Assembly: GCA_023421955.1 (NCBI GenBank)
Contig: JAEZSE010000023.1
Location: forward strand, 62,001 to 126,000
Reading direction: 5' to 3'
DNA: 64,000 bases
Source of the DNA: Bacillota bacterium
GTDB lineage: Bacteria > Bacillota > Clostridia > Christensenellales > UMGS416
Part shown: in pieces, positions 48,016 through 56,013 of the stretch
Numbering within the stretch: the stretch's first letter is position 1
Layout of the letters: each line of letters starts with the position of its first letter
The notes under the pieces: generated by a model
What the model was told of the DNA's origin: nothing
The model's database searches: none
Seen by the model: only the letters and a program-made list of their open reading frames with translations
Program-made: the position numbers and the translations under genes

Positions 48016-49482
48016 CTATCTGCCCACAATACCCATCTTGTTGATCAACATGTCCAGGTATTCGTCGATGGTTGTGATCACACGGGCGGAGGCTGCATAG
48101 GAATGCTGGAACTTCAACAGGTTCGTCATTTCCTCATCCACCGAAACACCGGACACTGACTCGCGTTGGTTGATCAGGCTATCCACCAGTGCCTGCTCGC
48201 TGCTGAGCATTTCATTGGCATGACTTGCCTCTGCGCCGATTTCCGCCACATAACCCTTCAGATAACCCTCCAGGCTGCCAATCACCGGCAGGTTGATCCG
48301 ATTTTGCAGCTCCACCATCACCAATGCGTTGGTGTTATCACCTCGCCCGATTGCGTCCACAATCTGGGACCCGGCGGCCGCAATGTTGTAGACGCTATCT
48401 CGGATGGCGGTGCTGATGGAAAAGTTAAACGCAGTCACACCGCCAGCCGGTTCCTCAAAGAAATCCACCCCAGTGGCCGATACATTTCCGTTGGTTGTAT
48501 CCGGAAATGTCCAACCTGCGTTGTGCACCGCGTTGAACTCGGAGGTGATGGAGCCTGCCAGTGTATCGAGCCGCGTCATCAGATAAGGAATACCGATGTT
48601 GTCTTCCGTATTGCCGTCCCGAAGGTCCAGATAGGCTTTGAGACGGCCGGAAGTGGGAGAATAAGGAGCAGAACTAGACCAGATTAAGTCCAGCATGCCA
48701 TTGTTCGCGGGGTTTGGCATGTTTATCAGATGGTTCACGGTGGTCTTGTCAACCAGCAGAGTTCCCCCCATGTTGATTGATACCATGCCGTCCGCATCCT
48801 CACTGAAGGAATAGTTCACAATGTTGGAGAGTTCGTCCAGCAGATTGTTGCGCTTGTCCCTCAGGTCGTTGGCCCTTTCACCGGCCAACTCATAACGGAA
48901 GATCTGGTCGTTCAGGCTGGAAATGGAATCGGCAAGGCCATTGATCTGGATCGTGGAAACCCGCACCGCTTCGTTCATATCAGCCTGTTTGTCAGACAAC
49001 TGCTGTGCGATGTGCTGAAAGGAGTCGGTCATCTTCAACGCGCTCTGCATCACGTTGGTGCGGTATTCCTTGCTTTCCGGGTTCATCGTGAGCGTATGCA
49101 CGCTATTGAAGAAGTCGTTGATTGCTGTGGAGAGACCAGTATTGTTGGTCTCACCATAGATATCCTCGATATAGCTCAGCGCGTCTGATCGGGCGCTCCA
49201 CATTTCCTTGGTGCTGTTTTCCCTGCGATATTGCGCGTCAAGGAAACTATTGCGGATCTGCTCCACGCCATCCATGCGCACGCCGGCGCCGGAGTAGCCG
49301 GTGACGATCTCCTGAAAGCGCTCCCTGCCAGCCACCAACTCCTGATTGGAAAGCATCAGGCGCTGGCGGGTATAACCTACGGTGTTGGCATTGGCGATAT
49401 TGTGGCCGGTCAGGTCAATGGCCCGCTGGGAGGCAAACAACCCAGTCTTGGCAATCTCGAAGCCGTAAAATGACGATCTCAC
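48016..49482 (-). CDS. flgK: flagellar hook-associated protein 1 (FlgK)
   Basis: The 488-aa protein starts FYGFEIAKTGLFASQRAIDLTGHNIANANTVGYTRQRLML, the axial-protein rod motif, and ends with EEMTNLLKFQHSYAASARVITTIDEYLDMLINKMGIVGR, the FlgK C-terminal helix. A coiled region with LNDQIFRYELAGERANDLRDKRNNLLDELS is diagnostic. It is the first hook-filament junction protein. Start is GTG 49482 with AAGG upstream, three bases after the flgN stop. Confidence 0.96.
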   Translation of the reverse strand: MRSSFYGFEIAKTGLFASQRAIDLTGHNIANANTVGYTRQRLMLSNQELVAGRERFQEIVTGYSGAGVRMDGVEQIRNSFLDAQYRRENSTKEMWSARSDALSYIEDIYGETNNTGLSTAINDFFNSVHTLTMNPESKEYRTNVMQSALKMTDSFQHIAQQLSDKQADMNEAVRVSTIQINGLADSISSLNDQIFRYELAGERANDLRDKRNNLLDELSNIVNYSFSEDADGMVSINMGGTLLVDKTTVNHLINMPNPANNGMLDLIWSSSAPYSPTSGRLKAYLDLRDGNTEDNIGIPYLMTRLDTLAGSITSEFNAVHNAGWTFPDTTNGNVSATGVDFFEEPAGGVTAFNFSISTAIRDSVYNIAAAGSQIVDAIGRGDNTNALVMVELQNRINLPVIGSLEGYLKGYVAEIGAEASHANEMLSSEQALVDSLINQRESVSGVSVDEEMTNLLKFQHSYAASARVITTIDEYLDMLINKMGIVGR

Positions 49483-49485
49483 CGC

Positions 49486-49986
49486 TTACACCTTCCTGTC
49501 CAGCAGCTTCCGTGGTGAAACGGGAGGGCTTTGAATACTGCCGCCCTGCCCGTATGTGTTTCCCGTCTTCTGGTTGCTGGCCGTATTGAGCATGAATTGC
49601 ACATAGTCCATGTTCATCTGCAACAGTTTCATGTTGACCTCGTTGTGCTTCATCTGCCGCTCGATGAGCCCGGTCAACTCCTCCCGGACCCGCAAGAGCG
49701 CCTCTCGCTGGCTGCCTTCCGCTTCCTCAATGATCAATGACATCCTGACCTGGGTTTCCGGCAGGCCCATGGCTTGCGCAAGCTCCCGCACGCAGCGGCT
49801 CTGGCGTTTCTCCACACCTTTGATCAAGCCCAGCACCGTCTTCTCCTCTTCCACAATGCCATGCAGGGCATCGGCATCGCCGACAGTGATGGCTTTGGTC
49901 TTCCGCTCCGACAACTCTACAAGCGCCGCCTGATGGCCGCGCTGCTCCTCAAGGATGGCGATGAGGTCGTTCAGGATGGGTTCCAT
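49486..49986 (-). CDS. flgN: flagellar export chaperone FlgN
   Basis: A 166-aa helical protein: LIAILEEQRGHQAALVELSERKTKAITVGDADALHGIVEEEKTVLGLIKGVEKRQ is the FlgN coiled coil, followed by a disordered Gln/Ser/Pro tail. It escorts FlgK and FlgL to the export gate. GGAGG precedes the ATG. Position between flgM and flgK is conserved. Identification depends on helix pattern and order as FlgN diverges widely. Confidence 0.92.
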   Translation of the reverse strand: MEPILNDLIAILEEQRGHQAALVELSERKTKAITVGDADALHGIVEEEKTVLGLIKGVEKRQSRCVRELAQAMGLPETQVRMSLIIEEAEGSQREALLRVREELTGLIERQMKHNEVNMKLLQMNMDYVQFMLNTASNQKTGNTYGQGGSIQSPPVSPRKLLDRKV

Positions 49987-50024
49987 GGTGCCTCCATTCA
50001 GGGGGGTGCCTGTGACTGGGGGGA

Positions 50025-50321
50025 TTATTCCTTCATCTCGCTGATCTCGCGGCGCAGCATGCTTTCGGCCACCTCGCGGGGGCTCACGCTGTAGGCGCCA
50101 CGGGCGATCTTCCTGGACACTTCGTCCACTTTCTGCTGGTCCACCGGGTCATAGTCGCGGGCGGCTTTCAGCGCGTCCATCCAGCCCTTTGCTTCCGGCG
50201 ACAGCGCCACGTTGTCAGCGCCTCCGGTGGCTGCTGCCTGCTCCACGGAGCCTGTGCGCACTTTGCCGGCATTGCCGTAACGCTGGATCAGTATCTGAGT
50301 GTTGATGTCATTGATTCTCAT
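50025..50321 (-). CDS. flgM: negative regulator of flagellin synthesis FlgM (anti-sigma-28)
   Basis: The 98-aa protein has the FlgM C-terminal helix region ADNVALSPEAKGWMDALKAARDYDPVDQQKVDEVSRKIARGAYSVSPREVAESMLRREI; the N-terminal half is short and flexible, as required for export through the hook. It binds sigma-D until the hook is complete. Three sigma-D promoters are readable in this cluster, so FlgM controls the genes around it. GGAGG precedes the ATG. Confidence 0.94.
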   Translation of the reverse strand: MRINDINTQILIQRYGNAGKVRTGSVEQAAATGGADNVALSPEAKGWMDALKAARDYDPVDQQKVDEVSRKIARGAYSVSPREVAESMLRREISEMKE

Positions 50322-50345
50322 GGTGATATCCTCCGGTCTTTCGGA

Positions 50346-50753
50346 CTATACTTCCTTGATGTGCATCCGGTTTTTTCCGTCAGTGCTTTCGGGCTTCTGC
50401 GGTGCGGCACTGGCGGCCATCGCGTTTTTGGTGGAGTTCAAGTCCTGCATCAGGTTGCCCTTGCACTTGTCGCAATAACGCCCCGACAGGATTGCCGTGC
50501 CGCACTTCAGGCAGGTGATGGCAGCGCCATCGCTGCTAAGGAGCGCAATGCGGCCTTCGCGGATCAGATACAGGATGGACTTTTCATCCACGCCGGTTTC
50601 CTGGGCAACCGTCATCACATTGGCGCTGCGATCCCGGTCCAGGTAGTTTCGCACCAGGATATATTTCTGATCCAGTTGTTCAGCGCATGTGGGGCACAGG
50701 GAGCTGAATCCCCGGAATGCTTTTCTGCAAAACCTGCAGCTTTTGATGTCCAT
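50346..50753 (-). CDS. yvyF: flagellar operon zinc-ribbon protein (YvyF/TIGR03826)
   Basis: A 135-aa protein with two zinc-ribbon-like cysteine pairs at each end (CRFCRKAF...CPTC; CLKCGTAILSGRYCDKC) and a central helix-turn-helix-like part (NVMTVAQETGVDEKSILYLIREGRI). This is the TIGR03826/YvyF pattern, always upstream of flgM in Bacillus and Clostridia; the B. subtilis protein is a putative regulator of flagellar genes. GGAG lies ahead of the ATG. Confidence 0.92.
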   Translation of the reverse strand: MDIKSCRFCRKAFRGFSSLCPTCAEQLDQKYILVRNYLDRDRSANVMTVAQETGVDEKSILYLIREGRIALLSSDGAAITCLKCGTAILSGRYCDKCKGNLMQDLNSTKNAMAASAAPQKPESTDGKNRMHIKEV

Positions 50754-50768
50754 ACTCTACGAATACTC

Positions 50769-51524
50769 CTATTCACCCAAACGATTTGCTGTTGACTCCA
50801 TCTCATCGGTCGTGCGGATTGCCGTGCCCAACACCGAGTAGGCCCGCTGCGACTCCATGAGCTTGGCAATCTCTGTGGCCATGTCCACGTTTGAGCCTTC
50901 CAACCAACCTTGTTGCACCGCCGCCCCTGCAACAGCCTGAGCCGCACCGGATCCATCTGTGGCTTGATAACGGTTGCCTCCGGCGTCCGCCAAGCCCTCC
51001 GGGTTGGGAAAGACCGCAATTTGCAGCGTTGCGAAGGCTGTGCCACCCAGGAACAAGTTGCCCTGCCCATCGGCAGCCACCTGTGAGGAATCCCCGGGGA
51101 TCTGGATGGGCCTGTTGTCCGTGCCCAACACGAAATAGCCCTCTGCTGACACCAGATAATTCGTGTTGTTATATGCTGCCGACTTGAACGACCCATCGCG
51201 GGTATAATACCGCTGCCCGTCAGGGCCGGCAAGCGAGAAATAACCTGTGCCACTCACCATGAAGTCCAACGTGTTTCCGGTGATGATGCTGGTGCCCTGA
51301 TCCTGCACGCGGTGGGTGGCGCTCACCAGAGCGCCGGTGCCGTTGAGCAGTGTGCCGGCGGCCTCATCCTGCGGCTTCATCATGGCATAGAGTGTGTCGG
51401 CAAAACCAACCCTGCCGGCCTTAAACGCCGTGGTGCTGATGTTGGCCATGTTGTTGCCGATCACGTCAATGCGGGTTTGCTGCGCCCGCATGCCAGTCAG
51501 CGCGGTGTATATCGATTGGAGCAT
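50769..51524 (-). CDS. flhP: flagellar hook-basal body protein (FlhP, FlgG-like)
   Basis: A 251-aa rod protein of the FlgG/FlgF family: LQSIYTALTGMRAQQTRIDVIGNNMANISTTAFKAGRVGFADTLY at the N terminus, DFMVSGTGYFSLAGPDGQRYYTRDGSFK in the middle, and the C-terminal GWLEGSNVDMATEIAKLMESQRAYSVLGTAIRTTDEM. It is the second of two paralogous rod genes. AAGGG precedes the ATG and only two bases separate it from flhO. Confidence 0.93.
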   Translation of the reverse strand: MLQSIYTALTGMRAQQTRIDVIGNNMANISTTAFKAGRVGFADTLYAMMKPQDEAAGTLLNGTGALVSATHRVQDQGTSIITGNTLDFMVSGTGYFSLAGPDGQRYYTRDGSFKSAAYNNTNYLVSAEGYFVLGTDNRPIQIPGDSSQVAADGQGNLFLGGTAFATLQIAVFPNPEGLADAGGNRYQATDGSGAAQAVAGAAVQQGWLEGSNVDMATEIAKLMESQRAYSVLGTAIRTTDEMESTANRLGE

Positions 51525-51526
51525 CG

Positions 51527-52267
51527 CTAGACCCTTCCAATTTCATTTACGGTTTTTTGAAGCGTGTCGTTGATCATGTTGACCATACGTTGATTGGCCT
51601 CATAATTGCGCTGCACGGTGATCATGCTGACCATCTCCACGCCCAGATCCACGTTGGAGCCCTCCAGCCAGCCCTGCTGCACCTGGCCGGTAGCGTTCAT
51701 CGCCGTGAGCGGCCCGGAAAACAGGTTGTTGCCCACCTTGGTGAGCACGTTGGGGTCTGCGAAGGTGACCAGCTGAAGCCTGGCAGTGCCGCCGGCGGCA
51801 GTGGTGATATTGCCGTTTTGATCCACCAGGAAATCCTGGCTTCCAACATTGATCCGGCCATTGGTTCCCCGCACATAATAGCCTTCGGAGGTGCAAAGAA
51901 AGCCCTGCCCATCCACCTGGAAGTTGCCGTTGCGGGTGAAGCGCAGGCCTTGGGGTGTTTCCACTACAAAAAAGCCATCGCCGGCAATCGCCAGATCGGC
52001 CACGCGGCCAGTGGGCTCCATGGAGCCCTGTTCAAACCCGGTCACCACATCGTCGGCATGCACGCCGAACGTCATTTTACCGATGCCGGAGGAGTTTTGC
52101 TCCGGGTCGTTGATGCGCCCAATCAGCACCTCGCTGAAGGAGCGGGTGAGCAGTGTGTCGCGCTTGAAGCCCGTGGTGGTCACGTTGGCCAAATTGTTGG
52201 TGAGGACATCCATCGCCTTTCTCTGGGCCAGGATACCCGACGCGGATATATAAAGGCTTCTCAGCAC
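51527..52267 (-). CDS. flhO: flagellar hook-basal body protein (FlhO, FlgG-like)
   Basis: A 246-aa FlgG-family protein: LRSLYISASGILAQRKAMDVLTNNLANVTTTGFKRDTLL, ADLAIAGDGFFVVETPQGLRFTRNGNF and GWLEGSNVDLGVEMVSMITVQRNYEANQRMVNMINDTLQKTVNEIG. It builds the distal rod. GTG 52267 gives the usual start M-LRSLY and has GGTGG five bases upstream; ATG 52279 touches its own AAGG and is less likely. A sigma-D promoter stands 34 bases ahead, so flhO opens the late flagellar transcript. Confidence 0.93.
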   Translation of the reverse strand: MLRSLYISASGILAQRKAMDVLTNNLANVTTTGFKRDTLLTRSFSEVLIGRINDPEQNSSGIGKMTFGVHADDVVTGFEQGSMEPTGRVADLAIAGDGFFVVETPQGLRFTRNGNFQVDGQGFLCTSEGYYVRGTNGRINVGSQDFLVDQNGNITTAAGGTARLQLVTFADPNVLTKVGNNLFSGPLTAMNATGQVQQGWLEGSNVDLGVEMVSMITVQRNYEANQRMVNMINDTLQKTVNEIGRV

Positions 52268-52300
52268 GTTGGCCACCATCCTTGGGTTCTTGTATATTGT

Positions 52301-52328
52301 ATATCGGAGGATGGGGGGCGGAACTTTA
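52301..52328 (-). promoter_or_regulatory. sigma-D promoter of the flhO operon
   Basis: On the minus strand TAAA (52328-52325), 16 bases and TCCGATAT (52308-52301) match the sigma-28 consensus with one extra spacer base. Confidence 0.7.
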
Positions 52329-52431
52329 GTTGGAATCAACTGTGATAAATGTAATAAAAAGGAAATGAGGCAAAATCTACCGGTACAAATATATGGAGGG
52401 CTATACCAATTTTTATCAAATGTTTGACAAG

Positions 52432-52458
52432 AAAAAACCCGGTCAAGGCTGACCGGGT
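52432..52458 (-). terminator. terminator of rpsU
   Basis: A 9-bp stem (52458-52450 / 52445-52437) with a 4-base loop is followed on the minus strand by six T residues, just after the rpsU stop codon. Confidence 0.92.
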
Positions 52459-52463
52459 CTTCT

Positions 52464-52646
52464 TCACCTGGATTTCTTAGACTTTTTTCTGGCCTCAAGC
52501 GCTTTCAGCTTGCGGCGCACGCTGGGCTTCTCATAATGCTCACGCTTGCGCACTTCCTTGAGGATGCCGGAGTTCTGGCATTTCCGCTTGAACCGTTTGA
52601 GAGCACTTTCCAGCGACTCATCTTTTCCAACACGTACTTCAGACAC
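52464..52646 (-). CDS. rpsU: 30S ribosomal protein S21
   Basis: The 60-aa basic protein reads SEVRVGKDESLESALKRFKRKCQNSGILKEVRKREHYEKPSVRRKLKALEARKK, a standard bS21. It belongs to the 30S platform next to the anti-Shine-Dalgarno sequence. GTG 52646 follows AAAGGG at eight bases and gives family length; the frame extends nine codons upstream without signal. It has its own strong promoter and terminator. Confidence 0.97.
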   Translation of the reverse strand: MSEVRVGKDESLESALKRFKRKCQNSGILKEVRKREHYEKPSVRRKLKALEARKKSKKSR

Positions 52647-52701
52647 GATAACAACCCTTTCATTCAGCCACAATAGCAGGCTTTGTTGATGACATGCCTC
52701 T

Positions 52702-52730
52702 ATTATATAGTCTGATTTGCTCTTTGTCGA
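52702..52730 (-). promoter_or_regulatory. sigma-A promoter of rpsU
   Basis: On the minus strand TCGACA (52730-52725), a 17-base spacer and TATAAT (52707-52702) match the consensus in eleven of twelve positions. Confidence 0.85.
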
Positions 52731-53028
52731 TGGTTAATATTGATCTGTTGTTGAATATCGATCAAAAAAATTCTTCCATAACAGATTGAACAAGAAATTG
52801 CAGTGCTCCATATGGCGCATAACACCGCCAAAAAGCGCAGGTTGAGCATACATTGACTCAATCTTGTTTACTAAAATATAGAAAATGCCGAAAACTTACG
52901 GCTTCGGCATCCAGTTCATTTATGGTGTTCAGCTTCTTCTCTGGTTCTGTGCACTGTGCCATAGGGATGAGCAGGCGGGCCGTAGCTTTTATGGCCCATA
53001 CCCGGTATTGTGATGGTTCTCTATTCTG
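52731..53028. other. AT-rich gap with a hairpin and a possible gene remnant
   Basis: No gene is convincing in these 298 bases. On the minus strand an open frame running down to 52858 encodes 'EKKLNTINELDAEAVSFRHFLYF' and meets an 8-bp hairpin (52910-52903 / 52892-52885) followed by a T-rich tract, like the end of a small transcription unit. The frame enters antisense of the next gene at its upstream side and has no start signal, so it may be a remnant. Confidence 0.3.
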
Positions 53029-53057
53029 TTGTGATTCTCCAACGGTTATGCCATAAT
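53029..53057 (+). promoter_or_regulatory. promoter of the serine hydrolase gene
   Basis: TTGTGA (53029-53034), a 17-base spacer and CATAAT (53052-53057) stand 42 bases before the start codon. Confidence 0.6.
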
Positions 53058-53098
53058 ACCCATATTGCCATATCTGACCAGACAAGGAAGTGATTTTC

Positions 53099-54544
53099 AT
53101 GAGCAAACCTCTTCCCCGCAGCATCCCGGAGGCCAAGGGTGTGAACCCCGCAGCCGTCACTGCCTTCCTCAACCGCATGGAGGCCGAAAAGCTGGAGCTG
53201 CACGGCTTCATGATGCTGCGTGGCGGCAGCGTGGTCGCCGAAGGCTGGTGGAAGCCCTACGCCGCCCAGCGGCCCCACATGCTGTTTTCACTGAGCAAGA
53301 GCTTCACCAGCACCGCCGTGGGCTTCGCAGTGACCGAGGGGCTGCTTGCTGTGGACGACCCGGTGCTGAAATTCTTCCCTGAGGAAGCGCCGGAGGAGCC
53401 GGGCCGTCACTGGGCTGAAATGAAAGTGCGCCACCTGCTGAGCATGAGCACCGGCCACGCAGTGGATACCACGGGCTTCATGATGCGCCGCCGTGACGGC
53501 AACTGGGTGAATGGCTTTTTGAGCAGGCCGGTGAAGCACAAGCCCGGCACCCACTTCCTTTACAACACCGGCGCGACCTATATGCTCTCAGTGATCGTGC
53601 AGAGGCTCACCGGCCAGCGGGTGCTGGATTACCTCACGCCCCGGCTGTTCGAGCCGCTGGGCATTGAGGGCGCGGCATGGGATCAGTGCCCCATGGGTTA
53701 TGACACCGGCGGGTTTGGCCTTTCGATCAAGACTGAGGACATTGCGCGCTTTGGCCAGTTCCTGTTGCAGCGCGGCATGTGGGAGGGCAAGCAACTGCTT
53801 CCCTCTTCGTGGATTGACGAAGCCACCGCCAAGCATGTGGATAACAGCGCAACACACGGCAACTCAGACTGGGGTATGGGTTATGGTTACCAGTTCTGGC
53901 GGTGCATCCCCGAAGGCGTCTATCGCGGCGACGGCGCGTTCGGCCAGTTCTGCGTGGTGGCGCCGAAGCTGGACACGGTGATTGCAATTAACAGCGGCAC
54001 AAACGACATGGGGGGCGTGATGAAGGGCTTGTGGGAGCTTCTCGCCACGCTGGGAGAGCCACTGGCCGATGACGCCCAAACCCGCAAAGCCATGGAGGGA
54101 AAACTTGCAGGTCTCAAGTATGATCCGCCGGTTGCGCAGGCATTTTCGCCGGTAGAGGCTGATGTGACCGGCAAAACCTACCGGCTGGAGAGAAACCCCG
54201 ACCGCCTGGCAAAGCTGGGCTTTGACTTCCACGAAAGCCACTGTGACCTGCGCCTGACCTATGGCCGGAAGACCTATACGCTCCCCTGCGGCAGGGGCCG
54301 CTGGGCCGAGGGCGAATATCCGGCGCGGGCGTTTGGCGGGCACCTTTCGCTCATGGAGAGCGCTGCCAGCTTCACCTGGCTGGATCAAAACACGCTGGAG
54401 CTCACAGTACGCGTTGTAGGGGCGCCCTATGTGGTGACAGCAAAAGTGACGTTTGGCGGAGAAGGGCTTGAGTTTGCCCCGAGGCTGAACGTGAACATGG
54501 GCCCCACCGAGCTGCCGCCGGTGAAGGGGCAATTGGTTAAGTAG
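53099..54544 (+). CDS. serine hydrolase, beta-lactamase (class C-like) family
   Basis: The 481-aa protein belongs to the beta-lactamase/esterase family EstB/AmpC-like: the nucleophile is in FSLSKSFTS (Ser64-x-x-Lys67), the second motif is Y155-N-T in FLYNTGATYM, and LSMSTGHAVDT and GYGYQFWRC lie as in that group. No signal peptide is seen, so it may act in the cytoplasm as an esterase or D-amino-acid peptidase. A second, beta-rich domain (about 355-480) ends the protein. ATG 53099 is eight bases after AAGGAAG. It is a single-gene unit with promoter and terminator. Confidence 0.9.
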   Translation: MSKPLPRSIPEAKGVNPAAVTAFLNRMEAEKLELHGFMMLRGGSVVAEGWWKPYAAQRPHMLFSLSKSFTSTAVGFAVTEGLLAVDDPVLKFFPEEAPEEPGRHWAEMKVRHLLSMSTGHAVDTTGFMMRRRDGNWVNGFLSRPVKHKPGTHFLYNTGATYMLSVIVQRLTGQRVLDYLTPRLFEPLGIEGAAWDQCPMGYDTGGFGLSIKTEDIARFGQFLLQRGMWEGKQLLPSSWIDEATAKHVDNSATHGNSDWGMGYGYQFWRCIPEGVYRGDGAFGQFCVVAPKLDTVIAINSGTNDMGGVMKGLWELLATLGEPLADDAQTRKAMEGKLAGLKYDPPVAQAFSPVEADVTGKTYRLERNPDRLAKLGFDFHESHCDLRLTYGRKTYTLPCGRGRWAEGEYPARAFGGHLSLMESAASFTWLDQNTLELTVRVVGAPYVVTAKVTFGGEGLEFAPRLNVNMGPTELPPVKGQLVK

Positions 54545-54557
54545 CTGCACAAACAGG

Positions 54558-54586
54558 AAAGCCGGGCAAACTGCCCGGCTTTTGCT
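54558..54586 (+). terminator. terminator of the serine hydrolase gene
   Basis: A stem of 11 bp (54558-54568 / 54572-54582) with a 3-base loop and a TTTTGCTT tail, 14 bases after the stop codon. Confidence 0.88.
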
Positions 54587-54611
54587 TATCAAAAACCATG
54601 AACATATTGAG

Positions 54612-54895
54612 CGAGAGAATATGGCCAGAGCCGATAGCCGGTTTATCCGGCAGAGGCAACCGATAGATTGGACGGAGTAGACAGCAAAACTAGCCCACAG
54701 GCTGGAAATCTTAACTCTAGATATCCAGAAAACGAGACTAGAAGCAAAGAACCCACCCGACCGCTTCGCTTCGCTCTGCTCGGATTTGCTCCTGTATCGG
54801 CTGCGCTGACACTACGCAAATCCGGGTAATACCCAGCGACATGCGAGGTGGGTGGGTAACGGTTCGTAAGTACGAGAACGAAACTCGCCGAGGTT
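54612..54895 (+). ncRNA. structured intergenic element, copy 2 (between convergent genes)
   Basis: The gap 54587-54921 is non-coding but highly folded. GCCGA..GCCGG-TTTAT-CCGGC-AGAGGCAACCGA (54630-54663) repeats the 5' block of the element at 43.86 kb with about 80 percent identity, and GCGACATG recurs (54836-54843). Here the final hairpin is much longer: 54751-54758 pairs with 54850-54857 and encloses a perfect 9-bp stem (54781-54789 / 54816-54824). A cloverleaf-like tail with GAACGAAACTCG follows. The element lies downstream of a terminator and has no obvious promoter; orientation is taken from the match to copy 1. Confidence 0.5.
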
Positions 54896-54921
54896 CGATA
54901 GCACCGAAGGCGAAAGGCTGC

Positions 54922-55863
54922 TCAATCCCAGCTGCGCTTATCGTGGCTTTCGTGGCCGTCACGGCGGAGCTGCACAGCCGCGTCGGACTCGATCATGGCC
55001 TTTTTCAGCTCCGAAAGGATCTGCTCGTCCTCCTGGCTGTAGGGAGACTGGATCGCCTCATAAAGCTCGTCCATCTGCTGGGCCGAATGCATGCCCGGCA
55101 CCACACAATCGAGGTTCGGGTTCTGCATCACCCAGCGGATTGCCGCCTGGTATGGCTTGCAGCTCTGCGCCCAGGCGCCCACATTCCCCCAGTTGGCCTC
55201 GCCGGCCCAGACCATGTTCAGGTAGCCGCCTCCGCCCCCGAATGTTTTCATGCCCACCGTTCCCACGCCCCTGGCTCTGGCAAAGGGCAGCAGCTCCCGC
55301 TCCACGGCAGGGTGCAGATAGCTGTAGGGCACCATCATGACATCAAAGTCATCATATTTGGTAATCGCATGCTGCGCCATCTGCGGGGAATGGTGGCAGG
55401 AAAACGCCAGGTGGCTGCAAAACCCCTGCGACTTCAACCGCAGGAACGCCTCACGCAGCTCATCCATCACCTTGTCTTCACTCTCCGGCTGCAATTCCAG
55501 GCCCACCCACAGAAGGATATCCACATGCTCAAAACCGTAGCGCTTACGGTGGTCCTGGCAGTATTGCAGCACGTAATCTCGCGTGAGGTCTCCGCTGCGC
55601 TGCGATATGCCGTGTATCGGCCAGCACACGGTGAACTCATCACTGCGTGTCTTCATCAATTCCGCGGTGGCGTCTTCCTCCGGCTCCCATTGTACGTCCA
55701 AATAATTGACGCCCAAATCCAGCAGGTGGTTGAGCTCCTGCACGCGCCTGGTCACATCATTGTGCGAGGAAGGCCCAAAGGTGAAATGCCCGCCGGCACC
55801 GAACCGGGTCACGGTGATGCCGGTGCGGCCCAGCGTTGTGGTTTGCAGAATGGGATTGTGCAT
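54922..55863 (-). CDS. aldo/keto reductase-like protein with altered tetrad
   Basis: A 313-aa TIM-barrel protein of the aldo/keto reductase superfamily: TTTLGRTGITVTRFGAGGHFTFG, LNHLLDLGVNYLDVQWEPEEDATAELM, AFLRLKSQGFCSHLAFSCHH and AIRWVMQNPNLDCVVPGMHSAQQMDE. The aspartate of the tetrad is in YLDVQ, but the tyrosine position reads W/E, the lysine strand reads FTVCWPI and the histidine strand reads VDILLWVGLE, so Lys and His are missing. It may have lost reductase activity or use another chemistry. ATG 55863 follows GGGAAGGG. It is separated from the upstream dehydrogenase gene by a terminator. Confidence 0.82.
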   Translation of the reverse strand: MHNPILQTTTLGRTGITVTRFGAGGHFTFGPSSHNDVTRRVQELNHLLDLGVNYLDVQWEPEEDATAELMKTRSDEFTVCWPIHGISQRSGDLTRDYVLQYCQDHRKRYGFEHVDILLWVGLELQPESEDKVMDELREAFLRLKSQGFCSHLAFSCHHSPQMAQHAITKYDDFDVMMVPYSYLHPAVERELLPFARARGVGTVGMKTFGGGGGYLNMVWAGEANWGNVGAWAQSCKPYQAAIRWVMQNPNLDCVVPGMHSAQQMDELYEAIQSPYSQEDEQILSELKKAMIESDAAVQLRRDGHESHDKRSWD

Positions 55864-55967
55864 GGTTTTCCCTTCCCTGCCGGGCGGTAGTGCTCCAGTA
55901 CCCGGCACAACAGACATTGATCAGATCAGCAATCGATTGTTAGTTTGCTCAAGCTTGTCGAAGAAAG

Positions 55968-55999
55968 AATCCCTCCCCCACAAAAGCGGAAGAGGGATT
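55968..55999 (-). terminator. terminator of the Gfo/Idh/MocA gene
   Basis: On the minus strand an 8-bp stem (55999-55992 / 55975-55968) is followed by TCTTTCTTC, 15 bases after the stop codon. Confidence 0.7.
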
Positions 56000-56013
56000 G
56001 GCTTGATGTATCA

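Noticed and set aside
54841..55890. 349-codon plus-strand frame opposite the aldo/keto reductase-like gene
   Set aside because: Antisense shadow; the minus-strand protein has family motifs and the plus-strand frame starts inside the structured element.
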